Shown here one piece after another: positions 1 to 10,697 of a stretch of 64,000 bases of DNA. The notes under the pieces were generated by a model. The model saw nothing but the letters and a program-made list of their open reading frames with translations. It searched no databases and was not told where the DNA came from. Each line of letters begins with the position of its first letter. Positions within the stretch are counted from its first letter, which is position 1. Source of the stretch: Gambelia wislizenii. Taxonomy: Eukaryota; Chordata; Lepidosauria; Squamata; Crotaphytidae. The position numbers were made by a program, and so were the translations under genes. The stretch covers positions 79,701,001 through 79,765,000 of the forward strand of contig JAUMIR010000004.1 of the NCBI GenBank assembly GCA_030847615.1, in the 5' to 3' direction.

Positions 1-159
1 AAAGAGACATGCTGCCTCCTGCCTCCCAGCTCTCCTCAATTCCCCCTCTGGTGCAGAGAACCAAGCCACATGGGAAACAAAACCAGCAGCCTGAGAGATG
101 GAAAATGCTGGAGCCTGCTAAGCAGGCACACACGCATAAAGCCAGAACCTCTTAGAACA

Positions 160-161
<2 letters not shown>

Positions 162-209
<48 letters not shown>

Positions 210-223
210 ACACACACACACAT
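162..223. repeat. (CT)n followed by (CA)n microsatellite
   Basis: About 44 bases of CT dinucleotide repeat run directly into a short CA repeat. The Arg-Glu and Leu-Ser frames across it are products of the repeat and are not genes. Confidence 0.97.
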
Positions 224-540
224 ACCTTTTCCTCTCCTGCCCTAAATCTACCCAGAAGTAGGAACAGATTTTAAATCCCTATGACCAGTAACTCAGTGGG
301 ACATTACAGAGGACATAACTGGTACTTTCCACTCTGTTGCAGAGATTTGCCCTCCCCCTCTCTTGGGAGAGGAGCATTCAAACCAAGCCAGGCACATGAA
401 AAGAGTGTGGAAGAAGGAAAACGAAGCAGGAATCTACATAGCAAAAGGATATTTCTTTACATAAAGGCACCTTCCTTCAGGTAATTCTTAGAAGTTATGA
501 AATTACACAGTTTAAGGAGATTATCAGAAAGCCTAATAAA
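224..540. other. no recognised feature
   Basis: Mixed-composition sequence. I see no coding pattern, terminal repeat or known repeat here. Confidence 0.5.
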
Positions 541-648
541 CCGGGACAGGGACACCACACTATCATGAAAGGATTGATAATGCCTGCATGGCAGGGTGTT
601 GGACTGGATGGCCCATGTGGTCTCTTCCAATTCTATGATTCTGATTTC
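541..648 (+). mobile_element. CR1 LINE, 3' tail fragment
   Basis: The end of a CR1 3' region in sense orientation: the block 'ggactggatggcccatgtgg' followed by 'tctcttccaattctatgatt'. This is the same tail as the CR1 copies near 27.6 and 48.9 kb. The 5' side is truncated or too diverged to place. No coding sequence remains. Confidence 0.75.
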
Positions 649-658
649 CCTTTCAGAT

Positions 659-1230
659 GACCAGGCCAACAACTATCATGTCAGAATGCACAGAGAAGCT
701 ATTGAAATCCACAAACACAAACGCCACAGCATTGTCCTTTGTAGAAGGAGACACTGAGGCGCTATAATACTGACATAATATTGAAGTAACAACTATCATG
801 TCAGAATGCACAGAGAAGCTATTGAAATCTGCAAACACCTAGACAACTTCGACAGGAAAGAACAAACCCTAAAAGTAAACAAAATCTGGCTCCCAGTTTT
901 GAAATATAATAGAATCAAAACTCAACACTTACAAAAGAATCCCACCCAGGGACATGGGGATTCCCAGCAGATAATGGCCCATCAACAAACCATTAACCAA
1001 ACAGACACTAACGAGCCTTGCATTTCTATACCCAGAAACTAACCATTCAATTACACAAATTTACATATACTGTACTCTCCTACAGGGGTGCACAGCATAT
1101 AAACCCCAGACACACTCCTACCCAACCATTATCTGAAGATGCCAGCCACAGATGCAGGCAAACTTCAGAAAGAAACTATTCCAGAACATGGCCTCACAGC
1201 CAAGAAAAAAAACCAAGGAAAATCCACAAT
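659..1230 (+). mobile_element. Penelope-like element, 3' region with internal direct duplication
   Basis: From about 787 the plus strand reads NNYHVRMHREAIEICKHLDNF and continues to a block with Arg-Ile-Lys, then a 3' UTR ending in 'ccaaggaaaatcca'. The motif REAIEI followed by H-x-D/N-N-F-N/D-R is typical of the C-terminal end of Penelope-like proteins, next to the GIY-YIG endonuclease. A second copy lies at 56566-57229. A partial copy of the same start (659-719) precedes the main one, separated by about 67 bp of unrelated sequence. Penelope elements are known for partial tandem or inverted copies at their ends. The copy is 5' truncated and non-functional. Confidence 0.75.
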
Positions 1231-1421
1231 AAAATGTAACTTAACCTGACACATTGTTAACCCTTTGTTTACCAGGAAGAAGAGCTACCCCCTTGACTGT
1301 GTTGCCAAGATAATGGGAGGAACCTATTATCACACGTGGTGACATGGTTAACTCCATGACCAAGCAGAGATTTCAACATGGGTCTCCCTGGTCCAAGGCC
1401 AGCATTTTAAACATTGTTCTG

Positions 1422-1660
1422 TACAATTGTCCCTTCATATTCTCTGGGGTTTGATCCACAACACACAAACACCCATGGATACCAAAATCTGTGAATACTC
1501 AAGTCCCATTATATGCAATGTCATAGCTAAATGGTGTCCCTTGTATAAGATAGCAAAATCAAGGTTTGCTTTTTGGATTATTTTTTTTAAAGAATATTTA
1601 CAAGCCATGAATACTTAAATCTGTGAATACCAAATTCGTGGATATGGAGGGACAACTGTA
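1422..1660. mobile_element. pogo/Tigger-like MITE, copy 1
   Basis: A non-autonomous DNA transposon bounded by TA dinucleotides. Its ends read caattgtcccttcatattc and, inverted, gagggacaactg. Inside is the family signature 'gtgtccctt(a/g)tataagat' followed by 'gcaaaatcaaggtttgcttttt'-type sequence. There is no open frame. Other copies are at 9274-9507, 27145-27369 and the split copy 28572-32389. TA duplication and the CAGTTGTCCC end suggest mobilisation by a Tc1/mariner-superfamily (pogo/Tigger) transposase; this is inferred from the ends only. Confidence 0.8.
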
Positions 1661-1747
1661 GTTGTTCTCTCGGATCAGTTGTAATTTGAAAGAAATGCAT
1701 GAAGGACAAAACACTGAAGAAAAAAAATGCAAAAATCAATCTTCTCA

Positions 1748-1828
1748 ATTTGCATAATTGAGAATATTCTCAATTTGCATAATTGGAATGCAAATTAGGG
1801 TGATTTACATAATTTGAATAATTTGCAT
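1748..1828. promoter_or_regulatory. cluster of four octamer (ATTTGCAT/ATGCAAAT) motifs
   Basis: Perfect octamers lie at 1748-1755, 1773-1780 and 1821-1828 (ATTTGCAT) and at 1788-1795 (ATGCAAAT). Such octamers bind POU-domain factors (Oct-1 and relatives). The stretch is AT-rich and partly built of repeats of 'aatttgcataattg', so the cluster may be a by-product of local duplication. No adjacent gene supports a promoter role. Confidence 0.3.
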
Positions 1829-1936
1829 AATGTGCATATTAGATACTCATATTTTCAGAAGTGGAATATGGCAACACTACACATGAAGGAGACTTGTTTT
1901 GGTGGAAGCCCATCACCCATCCATAACATTTACTTA

Positions 1937-2535
1937 GGACTTTATCAGACTATCACTTTAAAGCGTTCTTTTGCTGGCATAAAAAAAAAATCATTTATGC
2001 CAGCAAAATCCATTATGCCAGCAAAATAATGCTCCCCCTCTCACTTACCTCTAATCCTGGCAAAGGCAGCTCCGGCAATAAAAGAGGAAGTGAATAGAGC
2101 TCTGGTCACTTCCTCCTCTGAAATCCCGCAAAATATCGCAAGACTTCATCATGCATGAAATTCAAAACAAAACAAAACAAAAAAACTTAAGTTTCAAAAA
2201 GCACAAAAACACACTTTTAAAACTTAACATGTAACCCAGGGAGGGTCATAAAAAGTGTGTCACCTGGATGTAACAATCTCACCTAGATGTGTTTGCGCCG
2301 GACCTGTCACTGAAAGGTTAAGTACAGGGGAAAAAGACGCAAGGTTTCACATGCCAGCTATGCTGGCAAAAAAATGGCCGGGGGGGGGGTCAATTGATGG
2401 CTTCAGCTGTCAATTAAAAAGTGCGGGTTTGGGCAGGGACATAACCATGAAAGGGTGACTTTGTCTGATATGTGCACCCTTTCACGGTTAAGTGGCATCA
2501 TTATGAGGCCATATTTGATGCATCTGATAAAGTCC
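1937..2535. mobile_element. Harbinger-like non-autonomous DNA transposon, copy 1
   Basis: The element is 599 bp. It starts ggactttatcaga and ends tctgataaagtcc, inverted repeats flanked on both sides by TTA (1934-1936 and 2536-2538). A 3-bp TWA-type duplication is the hallmark of the PIF/Harbinger superfamily. It holds a hairpin with GAGGAAGTGA/TCACTTCCTC arms near 2090-2120 and the block 'aaccatgaaagggtgact'. No open frame resembles a transposase. Related copies are at 46177-47363 (inverted, with an LTR inside) and 57243-61795 (split by an L2 LINE). Confidence 0.75.
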
Positions 2536-2538
2536 TTA

Positions 2539-3170
2539 GTCATGAATCAAGAATTCCTGGCATCTCAACAAACTTCAGTTGTGAATATCCTTTGGAGAAA
2601 ATTAGAGCATTTCATGTATTCCTAAACTATTATAAGTTTGTAGCATAAACAGAGATGGAGAAACTGGTAACGAGATGATGATTAATCAGAAACAAGTGGG
2701 AAGAAATAAGCTTTCCAAAACAGGCCAATGGACCCCTTATCAGTGCAAGAATGAGAAGTTTGAATTAATGACATCTGTTCTGTCTTGGTACCCAATTTGG
2801 GCCATAAATCTGAGTCTTGATATTTTGTATCAGAAACTTTTTCACTGCACTGTGAAGTGTTTAAGACTCAAATATAATCTGTTCCGCATGTATTTCAGCA
2901 GGTCAGATGTTCTTGTCCACTTTTGAGATCATCAAACAGTTCTTTCTGGGCTTTTTTTAATATGCTAGCAGATTTGAGTTAGAAAATAAGATGCAATATC
3001 ATAATCAATTTTCTACAAAGCACACAAATACAAAGCCATTTAATATGCATGTGTGTGTGCAAAAATATCCTTCTTTCCCCCTTCTTTTTCATTTGCATCT
3101 CCTTCACCATCATCCATCACTTTCAAACATAGTGCAATATTTTCTAGAGGCATATGTATAATTATCTCCA
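2539..3170. other. no recognised feature
   Basis: AT-rich single-copy-looking sequence; short frames only, none with coding character. Confidence 0.5.
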
Positions 3171-3172
3171 TA

Positions 3173-4424
3173 CAAGGTCTGTCTATTAAATAACAAGACT
3201 ATGCTTCTACCTTTCAGGCAAATCAGGGAGAACTGATTGTGAATGCTTGAGTGGTGACCTTGAACATGTCTGAACTCACATGACAAACATCAACACTCTC
3301 AACCATACAGTTAACTGTCAGTTGTCATTTAAAGAAGCTGTGTTCTCTGTTGTGTGCCGGGAAAATTCTAAGTTTAAAAGTCAGGCAATGTGTCAATTCA
3401 AAATGTTCAGTAAAATTGAACAAAACACCAATGGAATCTTTTCAAATGCTTACTGAGGCCTATGGAGAAGACTACATGTCTTATGCGTGTGTGTTTGAGT
3501 GGCATAAAAGATTCAGAGAACGATGTGAGAATGTGGAAGACAATGAATGTCCTGGATGACATTCCACTTTAAGAACCGAAGAAATTATGGGAAAAAATCA
3601 ACCAGATTGTTCAAGGAGACCACCAAGTCAGTGTCTGAATGATAGCTGAAGCAGTGGATATTGACAAAGACACTGTGTGGAAAATTTTGCATGAGGATCT
3701 CAACATGAGAAAAGTTTGTGCTAAGATGGTCCCTAGGGTTCTCACACCAGAGCAAAAATAGTGCCGCAAAGAAATTTGCGCTGACATTCTGCAGCAACTT
3801 GAGGCCAACTCAAACCTTTTTCAAAAAATCATCACATGTGATGAAACCTATATCTTCCCACATCAAAGCAAGTCCACATTCAAAGCCATGCTCATTGTTA
3901 TTTTTTACATCAAGGGTATAATTTTGGCAGAATGGGCTCCAGAAGGCAAAACAGTGAACCAGCATTATTATAAGGAAGTTTTGACAAAGCTGAGAGAAAG
4001 AATCAGGGTGGGGGAGGCCAGAACTGTGGGGAAATGATTTCATTCTTCATCAAGACAATGCACCTGTTCACACAGCACTTTCTATGAAGCAGTTTTTGGC
4101 TGATAAACACATTACTGCACTTGAACTTCCTCCATATTCATGACATTTGGCACCACGTGACTTTTTTCTTTTTCCCTAAAGTGAAATTGATGCTGAAAGG
4201 AACACATTTTGAGTCAATTTATGCAGTAAAGAAGAAAATGGCAAATGTGTTGAAACAGCTGGCAGAAACTGATCTGTTCCATGCCTTCGACCAGTGGAAA
4301 ATAATACGGCATCAGTGTGTGAGTGTGAACAGGGAGTATATTGAAGGGGACAAGCATTAGGATTGTAATACATATAAATAAAGATGGGCTCTTGTATCAG
4401 TCTTGTCGTAATAGACAGATCTCA
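3173..4424 (+). mobile_element. mariner-type DNA transposon, degraded
   Basis: A 1.25-kb element, the normal length for mariner, between TA dinucleotides at 3171-3172 and 4425-4426. The left end reads caaggtctgtctatt and the right end, inverted, tgagatctgtctatt, followed on both sides by a match around 'acaagact'. It holds the broken transposase gene described separately. Both terminal repeats are still recognisable, so it is a complete but dead copy. Confidence 0.9.
3350..4360 (+). pseudogene. mariner transposase pseudogene (DD34D)
   Basis: In the active family this enzyme binds the terminal repeats and cuts and pastes the element at TA sites. The first frame (3350-3559) holds the N-terminal helix-turn-helix region, with MESFQMLTEAYGEDYMS and VFEWHKRF. 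The catalytic part follows in shifted frames: ITCDETYIFPH near 3834 (first Asp), ILHQDNAPVHTA near 4048 (second Asp), then PPYS, a stop, and HLAPRDFFLF near 4130-4175 (third Asp). The last frame (to 4360) has the usual mariner C-terminus with HAFDQW. Stops and shifts interrupt the reading frame several times, so no enzyme can be made. All three catalytic Asp codons are still visible. Confidence 0.9.
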
Positions 4425-4426
4425 TA

Positions 4427-4985
4427 ACTATCAAGGGCAATGGATCTTTCCCACTCAGCTGCAAATTTCACTGAGGCAAGGCAGCCCTGCATCACAAAAA
4501 GACTGCCCCCTTTGGAATAGAAATGTTCCTGTACCAATGCATTCCATGGCAGGTTTCACCATCATCCCTACTGCTCCCACACAAAAATAAAAGCAAGTGA
4601 CTTCTTTATGACAGAGTAGATGTTCTTTGTGGTAATTTCTTTACAAAGACCACACCATCAGTAATTTTCAACACACTATTGCAACCTCTCCCTCATCACA
4701 CACAGTAACATAAATATAACATAAAATATAATAGTGAACATTTGTGGACAATTCTTTCAGAGGAATTACTTGCTACATGGAGAAGTCTTTATAAAAGTGA
4801 CACCATTTTGTCCCATAAACTTGGCACAGCACCTTCTGGTATTTTACAGTTGAAAATAGGGAAGAAAATGTAACACCCCAATTCTCTTGCCAAGAATGAC
4901 TTCAGAAACCTTGCCTTTTCCACTATGACATATTTCTAAAGACAACAAGTATCCAGCTTTATGTTCTTTCCATGTACTTTTTTGT
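4427..4985. other. no recognised feature
   Basis: Unique-looking, moderately AT-rich sequence without coding signal or clear repeat. Confidence 0.5.
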
Positions 4986-5060
4986 TGTAATACTTACTTA
5001 CTTATTAAATTTATACCCCACCTTTCTCTTGGAATGGGATCCCACCTTTTGGCCATCATG
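4986..5060 (-). mobile_element. possible LINE 3'-end stub
   Basis: 'ttatacccc(a)cctttctc' followed by a GGGAT(C)CC block resembles the 3' end of the L2 LINE at 57.3 kb ('ttatatcccgcccctctg', minus orientation). Similar stubs lie at 18222-18262, 45758-45830, 47385-47470 and 52618-52700. Short and diverged. Confidence 0.35.
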
Positions 5061-5084
5061 GAACTCAAGACAGTACACACTGCA

Positions 5085-5961
5085 CAGTATATTCTGCACT
5101 GGCCAGGCCTTATCTGGAGCACTGCATTCAGTTTTGTACACCTCATTTTAAGAAGGATATAGACAAGTTGGAGCGGGTTCAGAGGAGAGCAACAAAGATG
5201 ATAAAAGGTATGGAGAACAAAACATGAGGAAAGGTGGAAGGAGCTGGGTATGCTCGGCTTGATGAAGAGATGACTGCGGGGCAACATGATTTCACTCTTT
5301 AAATACCTCAAGGACTGTCACAGAGAGGAGGGGACAGGCCTGTTCTCTGCTGCTCTGGGGATAGGACCAGGTCTAATATTTTTAAGTTACAGGAGAGTAA
5401 ATTTCAATTGAACATTACAAGGAACTTCTTGACAATAAGAGTGGTTTGAGAATTGCCTAGAACAGCGGTGGGTCTCCTTCTCTGGACAACTTCAAAACTA
5501 GACTGGTCAGCTACCTACTGAGGATGCTTTATAGAGCAGGGGGGTGGACTCAATGGTCCATGTGGCCCCTTCTAACACTATGATTCTGTGCAGGGCTGGT
5601 TTAACCTGTCTGCCAAATCAGCATTGGCAGGGGGCCCCGAGGTCAAGAGAGGGCCCCGTGTTGGCCTCCTTAATATGAAAATAATGGGATTTCTGGTTTA
5701 AAATACCATAGAGTTGCCTTGGAAGGCCTAGAAAAGGGCTAGGGAAGACACATTTTCTAGGAAGACTCTATGGTAGGTGTGCTGTTTTGTGTCCCATGGA
5801 TAATGAATCCAGGGATACGGGGGTCCTACTATAATCTGAACATCCTGTACGGTGAATAGGTTAGGTTACATTGATCTGAGATAAACATATGGGGGCCCCA
5901 AAGTAAAGCATTGCAGGGGGCCCCAAAATTCCTTAAACCGGTCCTGATTCTGTGATTCTAC
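5085..5961 (+). mobile_element. CR1-like LINE, 3' part (split by a hAT element)
   Basis: The end of the reverse-transcriptase ORF and the 3' UTR of a CR1-type LINE in sense orientation. Blocks include 'aggccttatctggagcactg', 'gttggagcgggttcagagga' and the tail 'tatgattctgtg'. It is more diverged than the other CR1 copies here, so it is older. The tail is interrupted by the element at 5591-5946 and resumes as 'attctac'. Confidence 0.75.
5591..5946. mobile_element. hAT-type non-autonomous element with 8-bp duplication
   Basis: The 356-bp element starts cagggctggtttaa and ends ttaaaccggtcctg, 12 of 14 bases matching as an inverted repeat. ATTCTGTG flanks it exactly on both sides (5583-5590, 5947-5954), the 8-bp duplication expected of hAT. 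One caution is that the host is a CR1 tail built of ATTCTATG repeats, which could mimic a duplication. A longer relative is at 62949-63868 in the opposite orientation. No coding capacity. Confidence 0.8.
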
Positions 5962-8236
5962 ATGGGGATCCTAGCTGGTCTGCTATTTAAACAGTAGCCA
6001 AGCCCACATCTTTTTAGCTTTAGCAAGGAGGATGTACCATATATTTCAAGAGTATGTCCTGTGTTAGACTTCTCCAGCAGTGATTTGAAAGCCACTAATG
6101 TCCTTGGTTCCTTAGGCAAAAGATATATTAGAAAATGGTCTTAGAGTATTGATAGTTTAAAATGTCTCTTAGCAGCTATGGTGTATGAAGTAGGGTCGTG
6201 TGGCACTGCGCAGTAGCATAGCATTCATAACATAGCATCTGTGCTAGAAACAAGATGTGTTCACTCACCACCCAATGATTAGGCTGTAGAACTATAGAGT
6301 TACACAGCACTAAGTCCCATTGCAGGTGGGGGAGGGTTAGAGAGAAAAATACCCCCCCCAAAAAAAATAGGGAAGCTGGGAGACCTGGGGGATCCCATGC
6401 CACATGCAGCCCTTGGATTACAGTTTCCACGCCCCTGTTTTAGACTCAGAGGAGCCAGCCCCAAAGAATGACAACTCCTGCAATAATAGTAATTGCTAGA
6501 GCTCACATGAGGCCACTTGAGAAGGATAAAACCAAACCAAGTGTCCCAATGTAACTTTCAGTGGCATTATGTGCATGCCTATACAGAAGAAGGCTCCAGT
6601 GAATGCAGTGGGATGTATTCTCAGGTGAGTGCATAGACTTGCATCCTACTCTGCCTAAATAATCAACAATCTTGGGCTTGAGGGAGCACATTATTGGAGG
6701 TCCCCAGCAAAAAGGACACTAACCAACCTCTCCCATTCTTCTCCTGCCTGTGCTCTCACTCCTTTCCCTCCTTTGCAGCTCCTTCCTTTGTTGTCTTCCA
6801 TTATATACATTTTCAATATATGTTAATGGCTGCTTTAATAGGCTTATGGCCCAGCTTAGGCTCAGATAATCCTCTGAGTCTTGATTACTTTTGATAAAGA
6901 GATTAATAGACCCAGATGTTCATTCATACAATTAAAGGACAGTAATATTTGCATTCCAAGCAGCCCTTGCATGAGTTTTTGTGTATGTAAACCAGTTCAA
7001 TACCAGATCCAAACTCACTAGTTGCTTGCTTGCCTCCCCATCTCCTTGCTCATTTTTCTTCACAGGCATCCATACAATGGGACATGGGTAAAAACCTTTT
7101 AAGTAGAGCTCTCCCTCTAATCTGTGGCATATGCCAAGTTTCAGTGCCCTGATCTCATAACTCTTTAAGCCCTAGGCCCTGCCTCCCTCCCTGCAAGGAT
7201 GAGAGATGGAAAAAGTCAACGATCATGTAGGCACAGAAACTAGGTTGTTCCAAAAGTTGCATGAACATTAAGCAAGGCTGGTGGGGAGGGAAGGTTAGCC
7301 AAGGCTGCCAGGAATGAACAGGAGGCCGAGGGGTAGGAGGAACGTATTTATCATCTCCACATGCTAATCCTTTGGCCATGATCTGAAAGGACAGAGAACG
7401 AGGACACCTCTGATAACAGACTGAAGATTCAGGCCATACCAAGATATATAAATGCATCCCAAACATGGGTTCTTCTCTTTGGAACAGGTCTACAATACAT
7501 GCCACCCATACAAACATGAGAGTAAAAGGACTACTTACCTCTGAATGCCAATGTCCTATGACTATTAGTAGTCTTGTATGTATTAACAGCTATCTGTAAA
7601 GGCCTTTTAACAAAATCATGCCACATTCATTTGTTGAAAACTTCTTAAAAGTCATCAGCTAGTGGCTATTAACTTATGTCAGCAAACTCCATATGTTAAC
7701 CATGCATTGTGCAAAAATGTTCTTCTTTCTTTTGCTTTTCTTCTTTCTTTTGCTCATTCTGAATGAGCTGTCAATCCATTTCATTTCATTAAATGGCCCC
7801 AAGAGCTTTGTTTGCTGGTGACAATTTTGGAGATTTCTAAAATGCCACCTCTAATGTGTGGAGTCAGATTTAAGTGAGGAAATTCAAATCAGAACATTAA
7901 AATGCTATCCTTAAATAGCTATCTTAGGAATCCATTAGAATTTCACCATTTCTTTGCAGTAAGTCATAAATATCTGACTTGTGGTCAGAAAGACAGAGCT
8001 GATTATATAACCCTGAATTTTTTAGGATGCACTGATAAAATAAGTCATTGAAATTCACATCCACATAATCCTCTTATTATGTAACTCTTCCATGGGAGGA
8101 CTTATAGTGCAATTTATACATTGTTTATTTGGAAGTAAGACCCACTGTGTTTAATGGGGCTTACTCCCCAGTCAGTAAATTTATTTGAAATGGTAGCCTA
8201 TGTGTTTTATTGTGTGAATCAAAACACACACATCAA
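5962..8236. other. long stretch without recognised genes
   Basis: I see no exon and no clear transposon. Around 6570-6650 and 8130-8185 there are short blocks ('gggatgtattctcaggtgag', 'gtttaatggggcttactccc') that resemble an old repeat common in reptile genomes; this is a weak call. The 120-codon minus-strand frame at 7155-7517 has no protein-like composition. Confidence 0.45.
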
Positions 8237-8431
8237 ATGGTGGCTTGTAGCTTCCATTTCACTGGGGCAGTAAATCTGCTTCAGGTTTTAGTGTGAACTG
8301 GAAAGAAGCTATTCAAGGCACTGAACCTATTTCAGGGATAGGGTTCAGCACCTAGGATAGCTAATTTATAGTTCAGAATAAATCCCAGTGTGGATTTCAG
8401 TGCCCCACTGACATGGAATCCACATACCACT
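8237..8431. mobile_element. palindromic MITE
   Basis: The left arm 'tggtggcttgtagcttccat' followed by a GGGGC block is answered by an inverted right arm with 'gccccactgacatggaatcc', so the whole 195 bp folds on itself. A second, more diverged copy is at 38352-38546. No clean target duplication was found and there is no coding sequence. Confidence 0.6.
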
Positions 8432-9273
8432 GATACATAAAATGAAGTGGTATCTTCTCTGCTAAACAGTTTGTCTCATGAGCAAAAATGTGTGACTAGT
8501 TTTCCTCTGCTTGCATCTAACAGTTTTTGATTTCTACCTTTTTCCCATGTGCTCAATCTTCACTTGTTAAAAGTAATAGTAAGGTACTGTGGATGCCATA
8601 GTCCTCATCTGACATGGATTTACAGTTCTCATCAGGTCACTACCAGACAGCAAACAGCTAAAGACCTCAGTTAAACTCAGGAGAAGAAAATGATACATGG
8701 TTCCAGACTGGCTTTCCAGTGCATGTCTGGACATGAACTGGTGTTCCCTAACTTTCACTCCAGAGTTGGGAAGTGATACCTTTAATCTGAAGCTTCTTGA
8801 CATATATATTTTTAAGACACTGCACCCCCCCCCCAAACTTGCATCTCCTCACTTCACCAAAAAACTCTGTCTAAATGTCTAAAAATGTACAGACACATCT
8901 GTAATCATTTTGCAGATTGCAGATAACTGTAGATTGATAAGTCTTTTTAGTTACATCGGGTAACAAGGAAGCATCACGATCCAGAGGCAAAATGCTAAAG
9001 AGATTTTATTCAGAGTTTGCATGCTAACAGAAAGACATTAGGAGAGAACAATGGACACTGCATCTCAGTCAAAGCAATGCAGGCAAGCAGATAGTTACGG
9101 AGGCCCCATGGTTGCCTGGGGAGGGAGTGGGGAAGCATGGGGAGGCGGCCTCGGGGGCTCCGCATGAATCTCCCATGAAATTCCAGTGTGCTGGGTATGA
9201 GAATTCCATGCTCCTACACTTTTTAAAACAATAATTGAATCATTGGCTATTATTGTAACAGACAGTGGAGAAG
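8432..9273. other. no recognised feature
   Basis: Unassigned sequence; short homopolymer C at 8825-8834. No coding or repeat structure that I can support. Confidence 0.45.
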
Positions 9274-9507
9274 TACAGTTGTCCCTTCATATTCGTTGGG
9301 GTTTCGTTCCAGGACCACCCACGGATACCAAAATCCGTGAATACTCAAGTCCAATTATATGCAATGGCATAGCAAAATAGTGTCCCTTATATAAGATGGC
9401 AAAATCAAGGTTTGCTTTTTGTATTATTATGTTTTGAAGAATATTTTCAAGCTGTAAATACTTAAATCCACGGATACCAAATCCGTGGATACGAAGGGAC
9501 AACTGTA
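9274..9507. mobile_element. pogo/Tigger-like MITE, copy 2
   Basis: The best preserved copy of the family. Between TA dinucleotides it starts cagttgtcccttcatattcg and ends cgaagggacaactg. The sub-terminal 'cacggataccaaa' and 'ccgtggatac' also pair as inverted repeats. It is 230 bp without an open frame. Confidence 0.88.
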
Positions 9508-10171
9508 CTGAGTGTTGGGGAATGAGGTCAATCAATTACTTCTACACACACTTTTTTATGCTCTTGCATCTGTAGCCCAAAATTGTGCAATATCACCTAG
9601 AGACAAAGGAAGACAACAATGAGATATGTTCTTTAGATGCTTCACTACATCCAGGCTGGCATCCTATTAATGACACACACACAAATATGTATGGCTTACA
9701 TGTATCTATGTCTCTTTTTGGATTGGGCACAGGGGGCTGTTCTTGAGAACTTTGCACCCTGTCTAAAACCTCCCTCCAGACAGTTGTAAAGCCCTGAGCG
9801 GGGCAGCTACTGCTGCTGCTTACTGGAAGGGATGGGAGGGAAGAGGGAAGCAGTTCAGAGGATGAAGATGCAGCTGGACTCTAAGGGGAAGGGGAAAGCG
9901 GGTAGATTCCAACTGTGAGCAGACTCTCATTTCTTTTCCCCTCTGAGCTGAGATGAGCCACTCCTTCATTACCTGAATTGGCTCCCTCCCCTGCACCACT
10001 GGTAAGCAACAGTCATGGTGGCCCCTTCCAAGGCTTGGCAGCTCCAGGGCAGGAGAAGACATGGAACTGTGTGGGCCTGCTTGATTTGGTGCCGGATCTT
10101 GGCTTCAGATTCCAAGAACAGTATAGGCACAATGGAGAATGCTCCAATCAAGACTGGATTAACGTGACTGT
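9508..10171. other. no recognised feature
   Basis: GC-moderate sequence; frames on both strands near 9820-10277 overlap each other and lack coding character. Confidence 0.45.
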
Positions 10172-10697
10172 GGGCTTGTCTAGATGGGCAATATACCTCA
10201 TCTTGCCCCCCTCTTAGTACCCTGCAGACCTGATGACAAAGGGTATTTGCCCTGTTCTGCCCCTGGGCAATCCTCACCCATACACAACCCCAGGACAGAT
10301 GCAGGGCTAAGATGAGGTAGGGCCCACTACAACATTTTAAAATAATACTTCTTTTAATCCATTCCCACTGAGAAGGAATGGATCAGGCCCTGCAAGACCA
10401 CAGGAGCCCACCCTGGCACGCTGGCCCTTGCTGCTGCCACCAGTCTGCCTTGCTGTCCCAGAACGCAGGAAGGAGTCCTGCAGCAGGTAACCAAGGCTGG
10501 TCACATGTAGGAGGCCTTGGTCACATGCTGCAAGCCAGCTTCCTGCCTTCCAAGACGGTGAAGCCAGCAACTGGCCAGCATGCTGTCTAGACTTCCTCCC
10601 ATTTGGAGGCAGTAATGGGGGGGACAATTCAGCACTGATCCATGGCCAGGATACGCCAGCGAGGAGACAGTATATCCTGGCTCGTGTAGATGAGCCC
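10172..10697. mobile_element. DNA transposon with gggctTGTCTAGATGGGC ends, copy 1
   Basis: Starts gggcttgtctagatgggca and ends, inverted, gggctcatctacacgagcca; about 14 of 20 bases agree. Relatives at 25906-26423 and 49344-49899 share inner blocks such as 'ggctggtcacatg' and 'atatcctgg'. No duplication could be confirmed, so the superfamily is undecided. It is non-coding. Confidence 0.6.

Noticed and set aside
36..221. minus-strand frame with repeated Arg-Glu and plus-strand Leu-Ser frame
   Set aside because: Translation of the (CT)n microsatellite; no coding character outside it.
7155..7517. 120-codon minus-strand frame
   Set aside because: No domain, no protein-like composition, no repeat family; a chance frame.
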